A stretch of 64,000 nucleotides of DNA. Source: Bacteroidales bacterium UBA4363. GTDB lineage: Bacteria > Bacteroidota > Bacteroidia > Bacteroidales > Paludibacteraceae. The number at the start of each line of letters is the position of its first letter. Position 1 is the first letter of the stretch. Location: NCBI GenBank assembly GCA_002393965.1, contig DGSL01000026.1, forward strand, positions 132,841 to 196,840, written 5' to 3'. Below the pieces are notes generated by a model. It saw nothing but the letters and a program-made list of their open reading frames with translations, had not been told where the DNA came from and did no database searches. This document shows, one piece after another, positions 8,428 through 16,964 of this stretch. The position numbers and the translations under genes are program-made.

Positions 8428-10785
8428 TTATTCCCCCTCTCGCAAAGATACAAGAGTTGTGCCAAAAAGCAAATGCTGTCCTCTTTTTTCATTAACTTTC
8501 TCTTCTCCTGTTTTTGTTTTTACCCCCCCGCCTTCTCCTCTTTCTGGAGTAAACGCTCCTTTTTCCCGTAGATTATAAAAGGAGAGTCCCCTTTCCTTGC
8601 ACTCCTCAGACCACTGCCTTGCTTTCCATGTTGGGATTCCAGCCGCCAAAATGACCATCCTCGGCCTCAACACTTTCTCTACATCGCTCAACCTCAGATT
8701 GTTACAATGCACCTCAACCTCCGATCGAGACGGGAATGTCTGTCCTCCTACAATTAGATAATCCACCGCAATTGGATTCGTTGAATCACGCGCACACAAA
8801 TTCATTCCCTCCCTGATTACTGCAATTCTTTCCTCTTCAAATCTGACAATCACCGGCTCCTCTTCAAGCGATATCGTGTCCATCTCATCACATCCAAGAC
8901 GAAGCCACCATTTCTTCGCTAACTTTTCGACTTTTCCTACGTTGTTCGTTATCAAGGTGTGATGCCTGCCACTGATGAAATCTACACTCACATCTTCTTT
9001 CCCATATTGACAATAGACAATCCAAGTTTGCGTTCGCTGACCTTGGAGGCGGACATTCATATCCGTTACAACCAACACACATAGGGAAATCAACACCAAT
9101 ACGATCCATACCGCTTTTCGACGATATAGGTATCCTATGACAAAAAACAGTAACGCATAGAGAAGCATTACTTCTGATTTGTTCGTCCAATGCCACCATA
9201 CGGCTCCTGGCAATTGCTCTATCCACTGCGCTAATCTGTTTTCATATCCTGCCAATAGGAGAAGAGCCGATCCTCCTGCCTGACTGACCATTGGGACAAA
9301 CGATAGCGACAATGTCACAACAGCAACCCAGATGATCAGGGCTGCAATCGGTATGACAACAACGGAAAACAGAGAGGAATAGATATTTACTCTGTCAAAA
9401 TAATAGAGCAGCAGAGGTAACAACCCTATCTGAGCCGACAGACCCACTGCGGTAAGGTCACGCATCTTCTTTAATAGTGGAACGATAAGGCGTGGTAAAC
9501 ATTCTGGTATTTGGACAAGGTCTCTTAATTTTTTGTATAAGAGGATGATGCCTGTTATGGCTCCATAACTCAACTGAAAACTGGCAGTAAACAGGTCATT
9601 GGGAGAATAAAGCAGCAACAGAAATGCGGTAAGACATAACGTGTTGAGAGGCTGCTGACGACGACCTAATGACCATCCGACAGCAAATACCGTAAACATG
9701 AATGCTGCACGCTGAACAGGAGCAGCAAAACCTGTCATGAGAGAATAGAACCAGACTGCCAATGCGGCAATGAACATCTTCACTGGGTGACGCCAGCCTC
9801 CAGGCAACAAACCGAATAACAGCAACACCAAGCCGCCGACAATTCCTACATGCAGACCACTGACCGCAAGCACATGCATAATGCCTGCATTGCCGTAATG
9901 TTCTTTTAGTTCCGCGCTTAATTCTGCTCGTTCTCCAAGTATCAGGGCCGATAGGACAGCCTTCTCGTCTTCATTTCCTGTGCCGCAAATCTTGTCAAGC
10001 TGGGAAACAAGGATTTTCTGCATCTGCTCCGCCTGACGCTTCAAGCTCCACCCTTCTTCCTCTTGAATCTTGACCCATTGGTCCGACCTGACTACACCCG
10101 TCCACCAATATCCCTTTCGCCTCAAATAGTCGGCATAGTCGAAGGACTCCGGATTAGCATTCCCGTTTTGACGTTCGCTTATCCGTAAAGCCGCACATAA
10201 ATAATCGCCCGTCTTCAGCATTGCCGCACTGCTGTCATACAGTGTCACCATTATGTTTCCGAATGCCTTTCTATACGATTTATGATCTGTGCTATAAGCC
10301 AGAAGACGGGCTGGAACGAGCACCCTGGATTCTTTCCTCTCCACCTTCTCCCGCACCTCCAGCAGGAATAACCTCGGATCTCCATTTTCGTCAAAATAAC
10401 CGTTTGCTACGAGGTGCGATATCGTCCCTCGATCCTTTTCCTGACGCATCGTCACTGCCATCGCTCCCAACAACAGGACAAGAAATAATAGCATCATCGA
10501 TGCCAAAGGCTCGGAATATTCATAACGGTCTCGCAGATTGCCTTTCGAGAAGTGGTAATAAATACATAGACCGATTGCCACTATGACTGCCACTATCAAC
10601 ATCAGATGGTGTTGCACGGCTCCGCCGTCGCCGATGACAATTCCGACTGACAGGGCAATGGTAAAACGAAGAAAAGGATTTCGTAACAGAAACTCTGACA
10701 TTCCGCCTTGTTCCTTTTCGCTCTCCACATCCACCTCTGCGGCTTTTTGTGGCATATACAAAGGTATTTTTCGTCGTTTCTCCAT
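8428..10785 (-). CDS. comEC: ComEC/Rec2-family DNA-uptake channel
   Basis: A 785-residue polytopic inner-membrane protein. The N-terminal DUF4131-like region with two or three membrane helices is followed by the Competence domain, recognisable by LILGERAELS, the MHVLAVSGLHVGIV motif and many helices up to about residue 560. The C-terminal part (about 570-785) is soluble and short. I see no HxHxDH metallo-beta-lactamase motif, unlike Bacillus ComEC. The role is passage of single-stranded DNA into the cytoplasm in natural transformation. It is last in the run nadK-fmt-rpe-comEC, 76 bases after rpe. Confidence 0.88.
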   Translation of the reverse strand: MEKRRKIPLYMPQKAAEVDVESEKEQGGMSEFLLRNPFLRFTIALSVGIVIGDGGAVQHHLMLIVAVIVAIGLCIYYHFSKGNLRDRYEYSEPLASMMLLFLVLLLGAMAVTMRQEKDRGTISHLVANGYFDENGDPRLFLLEVREKVERKESRVLVPARLLAYSTDHKSYRKAFGNIMVTLYDSSAAMLKTGDYLCAALRISERQNGNANPESFDYADYLRRKGYWWTGVVRSDQWVKIQEEEGWSLKRQAEQMQKILVSQLDKICGTGNEDEKAVLSALILGERAELSAELKEHYGNAGIMHVLAVSGLHVGIVGGLVLLLFGLLPGGWRHPVKMFIAALAVWFYSLMTGFAAPVQRAAFMFTVFAVGWSLGRRQQPLNTLCLTAFLLLLYSPNDLFTASFQLSYGAITGIILLYKKLRDLVQIPECLPRLIVPLLKKMRDLTAVGLSAQIGLLPLLLYYFDRVNIYSSLFSVVVIPIAALIIWVAVVTLSLSFVPMVSQAGGSALLLLAGYENRLAQWIEQLPGAVWWHWTNKSEVMLLYALLFFVIGYLYRRKAVWIVLVLISLCVLVVTDMNVRLQGQRTQTWIVYCQYGKEDVSVDFISGRHHTLITNNVGKVEKLAKKWWLRLGCDEMDTISLEEEPVIVRFEEERIAVIREGMNLCARDSTNPIAVDYLIVGGQTFPSRSEVEVHCNNLRLSDVEKVLRPRMVILAAGIPTWKARQWSEECKERGLSFYNLREKGAFTPERGEGGGVKTKTGEEKVNEKRGQHLLFGTTLVSLREGE
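8443..8473 (-). promoter_or_regulatory. Promoter of the exported-protein gene, inside the comEC 3' end
   Basis: On the minus strand: TTTG (8470-8473), exactly 19 bases, TATCTTTG (8443-8450). This is a perfect -33/-7 pair. It lies within the last codons of comEC, which stops at 8428. Confidence 0.8.
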
Positions 10786-10861
10786 CCCTGGATATGCAAA
10801 GACGGACAGTCTTCGCCATGCGTTAACTGCCCGTCTCTTTTCTTCCTTAACGCCTTTCTCG

Positions 10862-11512
10862 TTAACTGTTTTTCAACTGCTGTATCATTGATTTCGGATC
10901 TGATGCGGAAAATACCGAATTACCGGCCACCAGAGCATCCGCTCCAGCTTCTCTTAACCGACTGGCATTCGTCAGATCCACCCCACCATCTATCTCAATT
11001 AGGCAATTGGCATTCTTTCGCTCAATCATTTCTTTTAGGCGACTAACCTTATCATAGGTGTTTTCTATAAAACGCTGACCGCCAAAACCTGGATTGACGG
11101 ACATCAGCAATACCATATCCACTTCTTTTACGATTTCCTCCAACATGGATACGGGAGTATGTGGGTTCAACGTTACCGCCGCTTTCATGCCCTCTTTCCT
11201 GATGCTTTGGATAGTACGATGCAGATGCGAGCATGCCTCGTAATGGACATTGAGAATGTCCGCCCCAGCCTCCCTGAATCGTGTGATGTAACGGTCTGGG
11301 TCAACAATCATCAGATGCACGTCCAATGGCTTGAAACTTTTCTCTTTCAAGGTTTTCATCACAGGAAAACCAAAAGAGATATTAGGAACGAAAACGCCGT
11401 CCATCACATCCACGTGAATCCAATCCGCTTCACTTTCGTTCAGCAGGGTAATTTCTTCATTCAGACGGCCAAAATCTGCCGACAGCAGAGAGGGGGACAA
11501 GATCAGACTCAT
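10862..11512 (-). CDS. rpe: Ribulose-phosphate 3-epimerase
   Basis: A 216-residue TIM-barrel enzyme of the pentose phosphate pathway that interconverts ribulose-5-phosphate and xylulose-5-phosphate. Signature motifs are SLLSADFGRL, HVDVMDGVFVPNISFG (metal-ligand His and catalytic Asp), DVHLMI, MSVNPGFGGQRF and IEIDGGV. Length is normal. It begins 15 bases after fmt, so it is co-transcribed with nadK and fmt. Confidence 0.96.
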   Translation of the reverse strand: MSLILSPSLLSADFGRLNEEITLLNESEADWIHVDVMDGVFVPNISFGFPVMKTLKEKSFKPLDVHLMIVDPDRYITRFREAGADILNVHYEACSHLHRTIQSIRKEGMKAAVTLNPHTPVSMLEEIVKEVDMVLLMSVNPGFGGQRFIENTYDKVSRLKEMIERKNANCLIEIDGGVDLTNASRLREAGADALVAGNSVFSASDPKSMIQQLKNS

Positions 11513-11527
11513 ACAATATTTTGTTGG

Positions 11528-12502
11528 TTATTCTATTACTTTTTCTGTGACAATACGCACTCCTTCTGGATGGAATCCGCATAGTAGATCCCGGACTGAC
11601 ATCCGCTTCTTTCCTGCCATCTGAACCTCTTCCAAATGCAAATAACCGTCTCGGCATGCCACCTTCAACATCTTCTTTCCGTCACTGACTAACGTACCCA
11701 CTGGCTCTGTCGGCTCTGCTTTTTCTGCGCTGGTCCGATACACCTTCATGACTACCCGCTGACCATTGGATGTCTCCAACTCTGCCCATGCCGCTGGATA
11801 GGGAGATAGACCACGCACCAGGTTATGCAAATCCTCAGCGTTTCGATTAAAATCCAGACGACTGGTCGTCTTGTATATCTTCGGTGCCAGACGCAACGTA
11901 CCCGTCTCACGCTGGGGCGTTTCTTTGACTTCGCCGCTTCGTATTGCTTCTACTGTCTTAAGCACTAACCCAGCTCCCATTTTCATCAATCGGTCATAGA
12001 TGGTTCCGAGGTCGTCTTCTGGTGCAATCGGTGTGCGTTCCTGAAATATAATGTTTCCCGTGTCTATCTCATGCTGCAGAAAGAAAGTGGTGACGCCCGT
12101 TTCTGTTTCTCCGTTGATGATCGCCCAGTTTATAGGAGCGGCTCCACGGTACTGTGGCAAGAGCGACCCGTGCAGGTTGAACGTACCATATCTCGGCATG
12201 GCCCATACAACCTCTGGCAACATGCGAAAAGCAACAACAATTTGCAAATCTGCATGCAATGCCTTCAACTCCGACAGAAATGTTTCGTCTTTCAGACGCT
12301 CTGGCTGTAACAGACGGAGACCTTGTTCTTCTGCGTACTGTTTTACCGGTGATGACTGCAATTTATGCCCGCGACCTGCCGGTTTGTCCGGCATCGTGAC
12401 TACCGCGACAATATTGTAACCACCCTCAACAAGCACACGAAGACTCTCCACCGCAAATTCCGGCGTTCCCATATAGACGATTCTCAAGTCTTTCTTCTCC
12501 AT
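11528..12502 (-). CDS. fmt: Methionyl-tRNA formyltransferase
   Basis: A 324-residue enzyme that formylates initiator Met-tRNA using 10-formyl-tetrahydrofolate. The N-terminal catalytic domain shows YMGTPEFAVESL, VTMPDKPAGRG, the HGSLLPQYRGAAPINWAI motif and EIDTGNII. The C-terminal OB-like tRNA-binding domain starts near residue 205 (RGLSPYPAAW). It lies 17 bases downstream of nadK in the same operon. Confidence 0.96.
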   Translation of the reverse strand: MEKKDLRIVYMGTPEFAVESLRVLVEGGYNIVAVVTMPDKPAGRGHKLQSSPVKQYAEEQGLRLLQPERLKDETFLSELKALHADLQIVVAFRMLPEVVWAMPRYGTFNLHGSLLPQYRGAAPINWAIINGETETGVTTFFLQHEIDTGNIIFQERTPIAPEDDLGTIYDRLMKMGAGLVLKTVEAIRSGEVKETPQRETGTLRLAPKIYKTTSRLDFNRNAEDLHNLVRGLSPYPAAWAELETSNGQRVVMKVYRTSAEKAEPTEPVGTLVSDGKKMLKVACRDGYLHLEEVQMAGKKRMSVRDLLCGFHPEGVRIVTEKVIE

Positions 12503-12519
12503 CTCCTGACATTGTATTT

Positions 12520-13410
12520 TTACTCCAACAGACTCTTATTCCGCTTGTCAGCCCCCCACATGAGTTTGTTCTTTAATGTCGAAAAAAAGGCGTTTTCGTG
12601 TTGCTTGACCACCTTTATCGTAAAGTCCGCCTTCTTAATCCGAAGTTCTGCCGACAAGTCAAACAATTCACTGCGACCATCTACCGAGGCAAGAAACGAA
12701 TGGGTGCGACTCGTTACATGAAGGCGGATTTCGCTGTCATCTGTGATGACAAGCGGACGTATCGTAAGACTGTGCGGAGCAACCGGAGTGAGAACGAAAT
12801 CATGCGCACTCGGCATCAGTAGTGGACCTCCTACACTCATCGAGTAGGCCGTCGAGCCGGTTGGTGTTGCCACGATAAGTCCGTCTGCTTGATAATCCAC
12901 CAGATGCTGATCGTTCAAAAACGTATGTATCGTAATCATACTGGATGAGTCCTGTTTCAGGACAGCCACTTCATTCAATGCATACGGCAAACCGCCGAAA
13001 CGCTTCTTGCCACCGCAGTCTAGTTCCAGAACCGAACGCTCCTCTACCACATACTCTCCGTTCAATATCCGTTCAAAAGGCTCCTTGATGTCCGTACTGG
13101 CTATATCGGCAAGAAATCCAAGACGACCCGTGTTGATACCGATGATAGGTATGTTTTTCTTCCCTACATGCGCCGCCGTTTTCAGGAATGTACCGTCACC
13201 ACCCATACTGATGGCTAGATCCGCGTCAAATCCCTCTCCTGCTATGAGTCCGGCGACCTTGGGCTGGCGGCCGATGTGCTGGGCAATGAAGGCATAAAAC
13301 TCGCGCTCTACATAGACTTCAACACCACGTTGTTCCATCATGTCAAAAAGCGGCTGCAACAGTATCAGATTCTCTTTTTTATAATTGTTACCAAATATGA
13401 CTGCCTTCAT
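12520..13410 (-). CDS. nadK: NAD kinase
   Basis: A 296-residue enzyme that phosphorylates NAD to NADP. Motifs are the GGDGTFL substrate loop with the catalytic Asp, the conserved NE/D region ALNEVAVLK and the glycine-rich DGLIVATPTGSTAYSMSVGG. Length is typical. It is the first gene of nadK-fmt-rpe-comEC, and a -7 element lies about 40 bases upstream. Confidence 0.95.
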   Translation of the reverse strand: MKAVIFGNNYKKENLILLQPLFDMMEQRGVEVYVEREFYAFIAQHIGRQPKVAGLIAGEGFDADLAISMGGDGTFLKTAAHVGKKNIPIIGINTGRLGFLADIASTDIKEPFERILNGEYVVEERSVLELDCGGKKRFGGLPYALNEVAVLKQDSSSMITIHTFLNDQHLVDYQADGLIVATPTGSTAYSMSVGGPLLMPSAHDFVLTPVAPHSLTIRPLVITDDSEIRLHVTSRTHSFLASVDGRSELFDLSAELRIKKADFTIKVVKQHENAFFSTLKNKLMWGADKRNKSLLE

Positions 13411-13713
13411 TGTCTTGATTTAGTACGGGTCGTCCCCTTTGTTTCTCGCAAAAGTAATTATTTTTCCATTATCTCTCCCTCTCATTTTCAAGAAATTCCT
13501 ATATTTGTGGGAATATTCGGGAATACCGACTCCACTCAGTTTCGCTACGGAAGATTTCCTCTCTGTCTGATGTATCCCCTCCTCCGTTCCGGATATTGAG
13601 GTCTTATTTGCTTCTTCCAAATACGGAGAGCTTAGAAATCGACTGCTTGATCGAAACAGGCATGACTTGATCATTATTCTTTATATTTATCATAAAACCA
13701 AGTTTTCACTTCT
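13411..13713. other. 303-base gap between nadK and exbB
   Basis: The gap holds the nadK -7 element and, on the plus strand, TATATTTG near 13502, a possible but weak promoter for exbB. I see no coding sequence. From memory, pdxJ often sits between nadK and the exb genes in Bacteroides. No trace of it is visible here. Confidence 0.5.
13449..13456 (-). promoter_or_regulatory. -7 element of the nadK operon
   Basis: On the minus strand it reads TACTTTTG (TAnnTTTG). No TTTG is seen at -33. The leader to the nadK ATG would be about 35 bases. Confidence 0.5.
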
Positions 13714-14397
13714 ATGTTTTTAACGACACTGCTTCAGACAACTTCGGCTGTTACGGAAAACAACTCCAACTCTCTCGATCTGAGTTTTTTTGACCTTGCC
13801 ATTAAGGGTGGAATCATCATGATTCCTCTGCTTATTCTTCTCATCATTGCCGTTTACATCATTATAGAACGCTTCGTAACTCTTCGCAGAGCCTCACAGG
13901 AAGACCGCGAGTTCATGAACAAAATCAAGGATTACGTTTTCGAGGGCAAGATTGACTCCGCACTCAACCTTTGCAAACAGACAGATACACCTTCCGCTCG
14001 TATGGTAGAGAAAGGTATTTCTCGACTCGGCAGACCTATGAGCGATGTGCTCGTCGCCATCGAAAATGTCGGAAACCTCGAGGTCGGAAAATTGGAGAAT
14101 GGACTGGGGTTCCTCGCAACAATCGCAGGTGGTGCCCCTATGATTGGTTTCTTCGGAACGGTCATCGGTATGGTTCAGGCGTTCTCCGAAGTGGCAAGCA
14201 ATGGCAATACCATCGCATTGGACCAACTCGCTGGCGGTATCTACACCGCAATGGTAACGACCGTTGCCGGGCTTCTCGTCGGTATCATTGCCTTCTTTGG
14301 CTATAACTATCTTGTAATTCGCGTTGATAAAATCATGCACATTCTCGAAACTCGAAACGTCGAGTTCCTTGACATGCTCAACGAACCTGCCAACTAA
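13714..14397 (+). CDS. exbB: MotA/TolQ/ExbB proton-channel protein
   Basis: A 227-residue inner-membrane protein. Helix 1 is at about residues 30-53 (GGIIMIPLLILLIIAVYIII). The conserved TolQ/ExbB block follows, GLGFLATIAGGAPMIGFFGT, then VIGMVQAF and GGIYTAMVTTVAGLLVGI, spanning helices 2 and 3. It forms the channel of the proton-motive-force motor that energises TonB. It heads the run exbB-exbD-tonB-tonB copy 2-DJ-1. Gaps within the run are 43 bases or less. Confidence 0.93.
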   Translation: MFLTTLLQTTSAVTENNSNSLDLSFFDLAIKGGIIMIPLLILLIIAVYIIIERFVTLRRASQEDREFMNKIKDYVFEGKIDSALNLCKQTDTPSARMVEKGISRLGRPMSDVLVAIENVGNLEVGKLENGLGFLATIAGGAPMIGFFGTVIGMVQAFSEVASNGNTIALDQLAGGIYTAMVTTVAGLLVGIIAFFGYNYLVIRVDKIMHILETRNVEFLDMLNEPAN

Positions 14398-14440
14398 TCC
14401 TCTCCTATTTTTTTCATAACACAGAAACACGTAGAATCTG

Positions 14441-14860
14441 ATGGCACTTAAAAGAAGAAGTAGAGTATCGGCCGACTTTAACATGTCCTCCATGACGGAC
14501 ATGATGTTCCTCCTGCTGTTGTTCTTCATGATTGCTTCCACCATGTCTTCTCCCAACGACCTTCGCATCAAACTGCCGCAGTCCAGTTCCTCTCACTCAA
14601 CCAAGGTCGTACTGGTCAAGGTCTCCATCGATAACGAAGGAAATTATTCCGTTGCAAAAGGGAACGAAGCCGCGACAGCCATCCAACCGGAACAATTGGA
14701 AAGTTTTCTCGTCGATGCCATGGCACAGGATACCACGACGTTTATTTCGCTTCATGCCGATGAAAACCGTCCTTACAGCGAGATTGTCAACGTTCTGGAT
14801 ATTGCTAACAAGAACAAACTGAAAATCGTTCTCGCAACCAAACCGGCTGACAAAGAATAA
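14441..14860 (+). CDS. exbD: ExbD/TolR-family protein
   Basis: 139 residues. The short basic N-terminus (ALKRRSRV) precedes one membrane helix that contains the functionally essential Asp (SSMTDMMFLLLLFFMIAS). A periplasmic ExbD domain follows. It partners ExbB in coupling proton flow to TonB. It lies 43 bases after exbB and 31 before tonB. Confidence 0.93.
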   Translation: MALKRRSRVSADFNMSSMTDMMFLLLLFFMIASTMSSPNDLRIKLPQSSSSHSTKVVLVKVSIDNEGNYSVAKGNEAATAIQPEQLESFLVDAMAQDTTTFISLHADENRPYSEIVNVLDIANKNKLKIVLATKPADKE

Positions 14861-14891
14861 TATTCCTGATCCTCACACACATTTTTGAATA

Positions 14892-15701
14892 ATGAATAAT
14901 TCACAGATTATAGGAGCCGTCGGGACTGTCATCTTCCTCATTTTGATGATGCTCTTCCTCATTTTCTTTGGCCTCCACCACTCCGTTATCGATCCTCCCG
15001 TCAATCAGGTGGAAATCGAAATGGATTTAGGCACACCGAATGCCATGACAGGTGGAGAGTTGGGTGATGGACAGGATGGAGCTCCGGCAGAACAGATCGC
15101 CTCACAACAGGCAGAACCGTCCCCGGCTTCTTCCGAACCAGCTAATACCGTGATGACACAGGAAGACCATTCCATCGCCATCGACAAAGCCGAAAAACAG
15201 AAAGCAGAACGCGAACGACAACTACTGCTGGCCGCGGAAAAGGCTCGAAAGGAAAAAGAAGCGAAAGAAGCAGTGGCAAAAAAAGCTAAAACAGACAAAG
15301 CCAATGCCCTTGCTGCCGGCGCATTCAAAAACGGAGGAGGCGCTCAGATAGGCGATGGATCCGGTGCAGGTGGGAAAGAAAAGATACCAGGGAATCCTGC
15401 TGGAAAAGGAGCTGGTTCTGGATCTGGGGAAGGTTATTCCTGGAATCTTGCTGGACGAGATTTGAAATCAGTTGAAAAACCGGAATACAAGGGTAATCAA
15501 ATAGGCAAGATAGTAGTGAATATCTACGTCAATAACGCAGGAAACGTCATTGCAGCCGACATTGCACAAGGTACTACGATATCTGAGGAATCGCTGCGCG
15601 ACGAGTGCATTAAAAAGGCGAAGAAAATCAAGTTCTACGCAGATCCGAAAGCCGCACCTAAACAAAAGGGAACCATCACCTACGTATTTAACATAAACTA
15701 A
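14892..15701 (+). CDS. TonB-like energy transducer (full-length copy)
   Basis: 269 residues. There is one N-terminal membrane helix (about 8-28), then PVNQVEIEMDLG and a Gln/Pro/Ala-rich linker. A charged Lys/Glu/Ala helix (about 97-142) follows, resembling TolA domain II. A Gly-rich hinge and a C-terminal TonB fold (KPEYKGNQIGKIVVNIYVNN to TITYVFNIN) complete it. It would span the periplasm to outer-membrane receptors, energised by the ExbB/ExbD genes just upstream. The C-terminal part and the charged helix are nearly identical to the next gene. Confidence 0.88.
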   Translation: MNNSQIIGAVGTVIFLILMMLFLIFFGLHHSVIDPPVNQVEIEMDLGTPNAMTGGELGDGQDGAPAEQIASQQAEPSPASSEPANTVMTQEDHSIAIDKAEKQKAERERQLLLAAEKARKEKEAKEAVAKKAKTDKANALAAGAFKNGGGAQIGDGSGAGGKEKIPGNPAGKGAGSGSGEGYSWNLAGRDLKSVEKPEYKGNQIGKIVVNIYVNNAGNVIAADIAQGTTISEESLRDECIKKAKKIKFYADPKAAPKQKGTITYVFNIN

Positions 15702-15719
15702 CCTTTGACACCTTTTATT

Positions 15720-16289
15720 ATGATTCTCTTCCTCATTTTCTTTGGCCTCCACCACTGCGTTATCGATCCTCCCGTCAATCAGGTGGAAATCGAAATGGAT
15801 TTAATCGCCAAAGCCGAAAAACAGAAAGCAGAACACGAACGCCAACTACTGCTAGCCGCGGAAAAGGCTCGAAAGGAAAAAGAAGCAAAAGAAGCAGCGG
15901 CAAAAAAAGCTAAAACAGACAAAGCCAATGCACTTCCTGCCGGCGCATTCAAAAACGGAGGACTAGGGAATCCTGCTGGAAAAGGATCTGGTTCTGGATC
16001 TGGGAAAGGTTTTTCGAAAGGTTTTTCCTGGAATCTTGCTGGACGAGATTTGAAATCAGTTGAAAAACCGGAATACAAGGGTAATCAAACAGGCAAGATA
16101 GTAGTGAATATCTACGTCAATAACGCAGGAAACGTCATTGCAGCCGACATTGCACAAGGTACTACGATATCTGAGAAATCGCTGCGCGACGAGTGTATTA
16201 AAAAGGCGATGAAAATCAAGTTCAACGCAGATCCGAAAGCCGCACCTAAACAAAAGGGAGCCATCACCTACGAATTTAAAATAAACTAA
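15720..16289 (+). CDS. Second TonB-like gene: truncated tandem copy
   Basis: 189 residues from ATG 15720; a TTG at 15705 would add five. It aligns almost base for base with the preceding gene from its residue 19 onward. It lacks residues before the second half of the membrane helix, a net 50 residues of the Gln/Pro linker and 16 of the Gly-rich hinge, and gains a four-residue GFSK repeat. The helix left is only about ten hydrophobic residues (MILFLIFFGLHH), so membrane insertion is doubtful. The C-terminal TonB domain is intact, with few substitutions. It could be a soluble variant, a recombination reservoir or a decaying duplicate. Confidence 0.85.
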   Translation: MILFLIFFGLHHCVIDPPVNQVEIEMDLIAKAEKQKAEHERQLLLAAEKARKEKEAKEAAAKKAKTDKANALPAGAFKNGGLGNPAGKGSGSGSGKGFSKGFSWNLAGRDLKSVEKPEYKGNQTGKIVVNIYVNNAGNVIAADIAQGTTISEKSLRDECIKKAMKIKFNADPKAAPKQKGAITYEFKIN

Positions 16290-16308
16290 CCTTTGACCAC
16301 CTTTTATC

Positions 16309-16863
16309 ATGGCAAGTAAAAAAGTCTATGTCTTTCTCGCCGAAGGGTTCGAAGTGACCGAGGCTTTGGCAACTGTCGATGTCCTGCGACGCGCCCATCT
16401 CGATGTCACGACCGTTTCCATTTCTCATTCTCTGGAGGTGATGAGTTCCAATCGGATTCTTGTCAAGGCAGACCGTCTCTTTTCAGAGAGTTCTCTCTCT
16501 GATGGCGACGCTATCGTCCTGCCAGGCGGCATGCCAGGCACACTCAATCTCGAGCATTTTGAGCCACTCATCGACCTTATTCTGGAATACCATCGTACAG
16601 GAAAACTGATTGGTGCCATCTGTGCAGCACCATCTATCCTCGGCCATCTCAACCTTCTCAACGACGAAGAAGCCATTGCCTATCCTGGATTTGAGAACGA
16701 CCTTTACGGAGCTACTGTCTCCGATAACTCCGTCGTTCGCTCCCATCAGTTTATCACAGCACGCGGCATGGGCGTTTCCCATAAGTTTGCTCTCAAGATT
16801 GTTGAGACCTTGTTGGACGAAGAAACCGCCACACAGGTCGCTGCAACTGCAATTATTGAATAG
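16309..16863 (+). CDS. DJ-1/PfpI (YajL/ThiJ-like) family protein
   Basis: 184 residues, the usual length. Motifs are VFLAEGFEVTEALATVDVLRRA, with the conserved Glu in the FEVTEA turn, VLPGGMPGTLNL and the nucleophile elbow GAICAAPSIL. The family includes protein deglycases and oxidative-stress chaperones; the exact activity is unknown. It lies 19 bases after the tonB copy and is closed by a strong terminator. Confidence 0.9.
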   Translation: MASKKVYVFLAEGFEVTEALATVDVLRRAHLDVTTVSISHSLEVMSSNRILVKADRLFSESSLSDGDAIVLPGGMPGTLNLEHFEPLIDLILEYHRTGKLIGAICAAPSILGHLNLLNDEEAIAYPGFENDLYGATVSDNSVVRSHQFITARGMGVSHKFALKIVETLLDEETATQVAATAIIE

Positions 16864-16886
16864 CATTCCACCTCTCCTATCCCCCC

Positions 16887-16928
16887 CCCAAAAAAGGCTC
16901 CGTTGAAAAATGCGGAGCCTTTTTTGGG
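16887..16928. terminator. Bidirectional terminator after the exb-tonB-DJ-1 run
   Basis: A 16-bp perfect stem: CCCAAAAAAGGCTCCG (16887-16902) pairs with 16913-16928, loop of 10. T runs occur in both directions. It also serves the minus-strand acyltransferase gene ending at 16965. The left arm begins in a nine-C tract. Confidence 0.88.
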
Positions 16929-16964
16929 ATGTACCCATTCAATCTGGTGGCTTTAACTTGTCTT

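Noticed and set aside
8452..8470. Sigma-54 promoter (TGGCAC, then TTGT on the minus strand)
   Set aside because: The essential GC of the -12 element is GT here, and a perfect TTTG-N19-TATCTTTG promoter covers the same bases.
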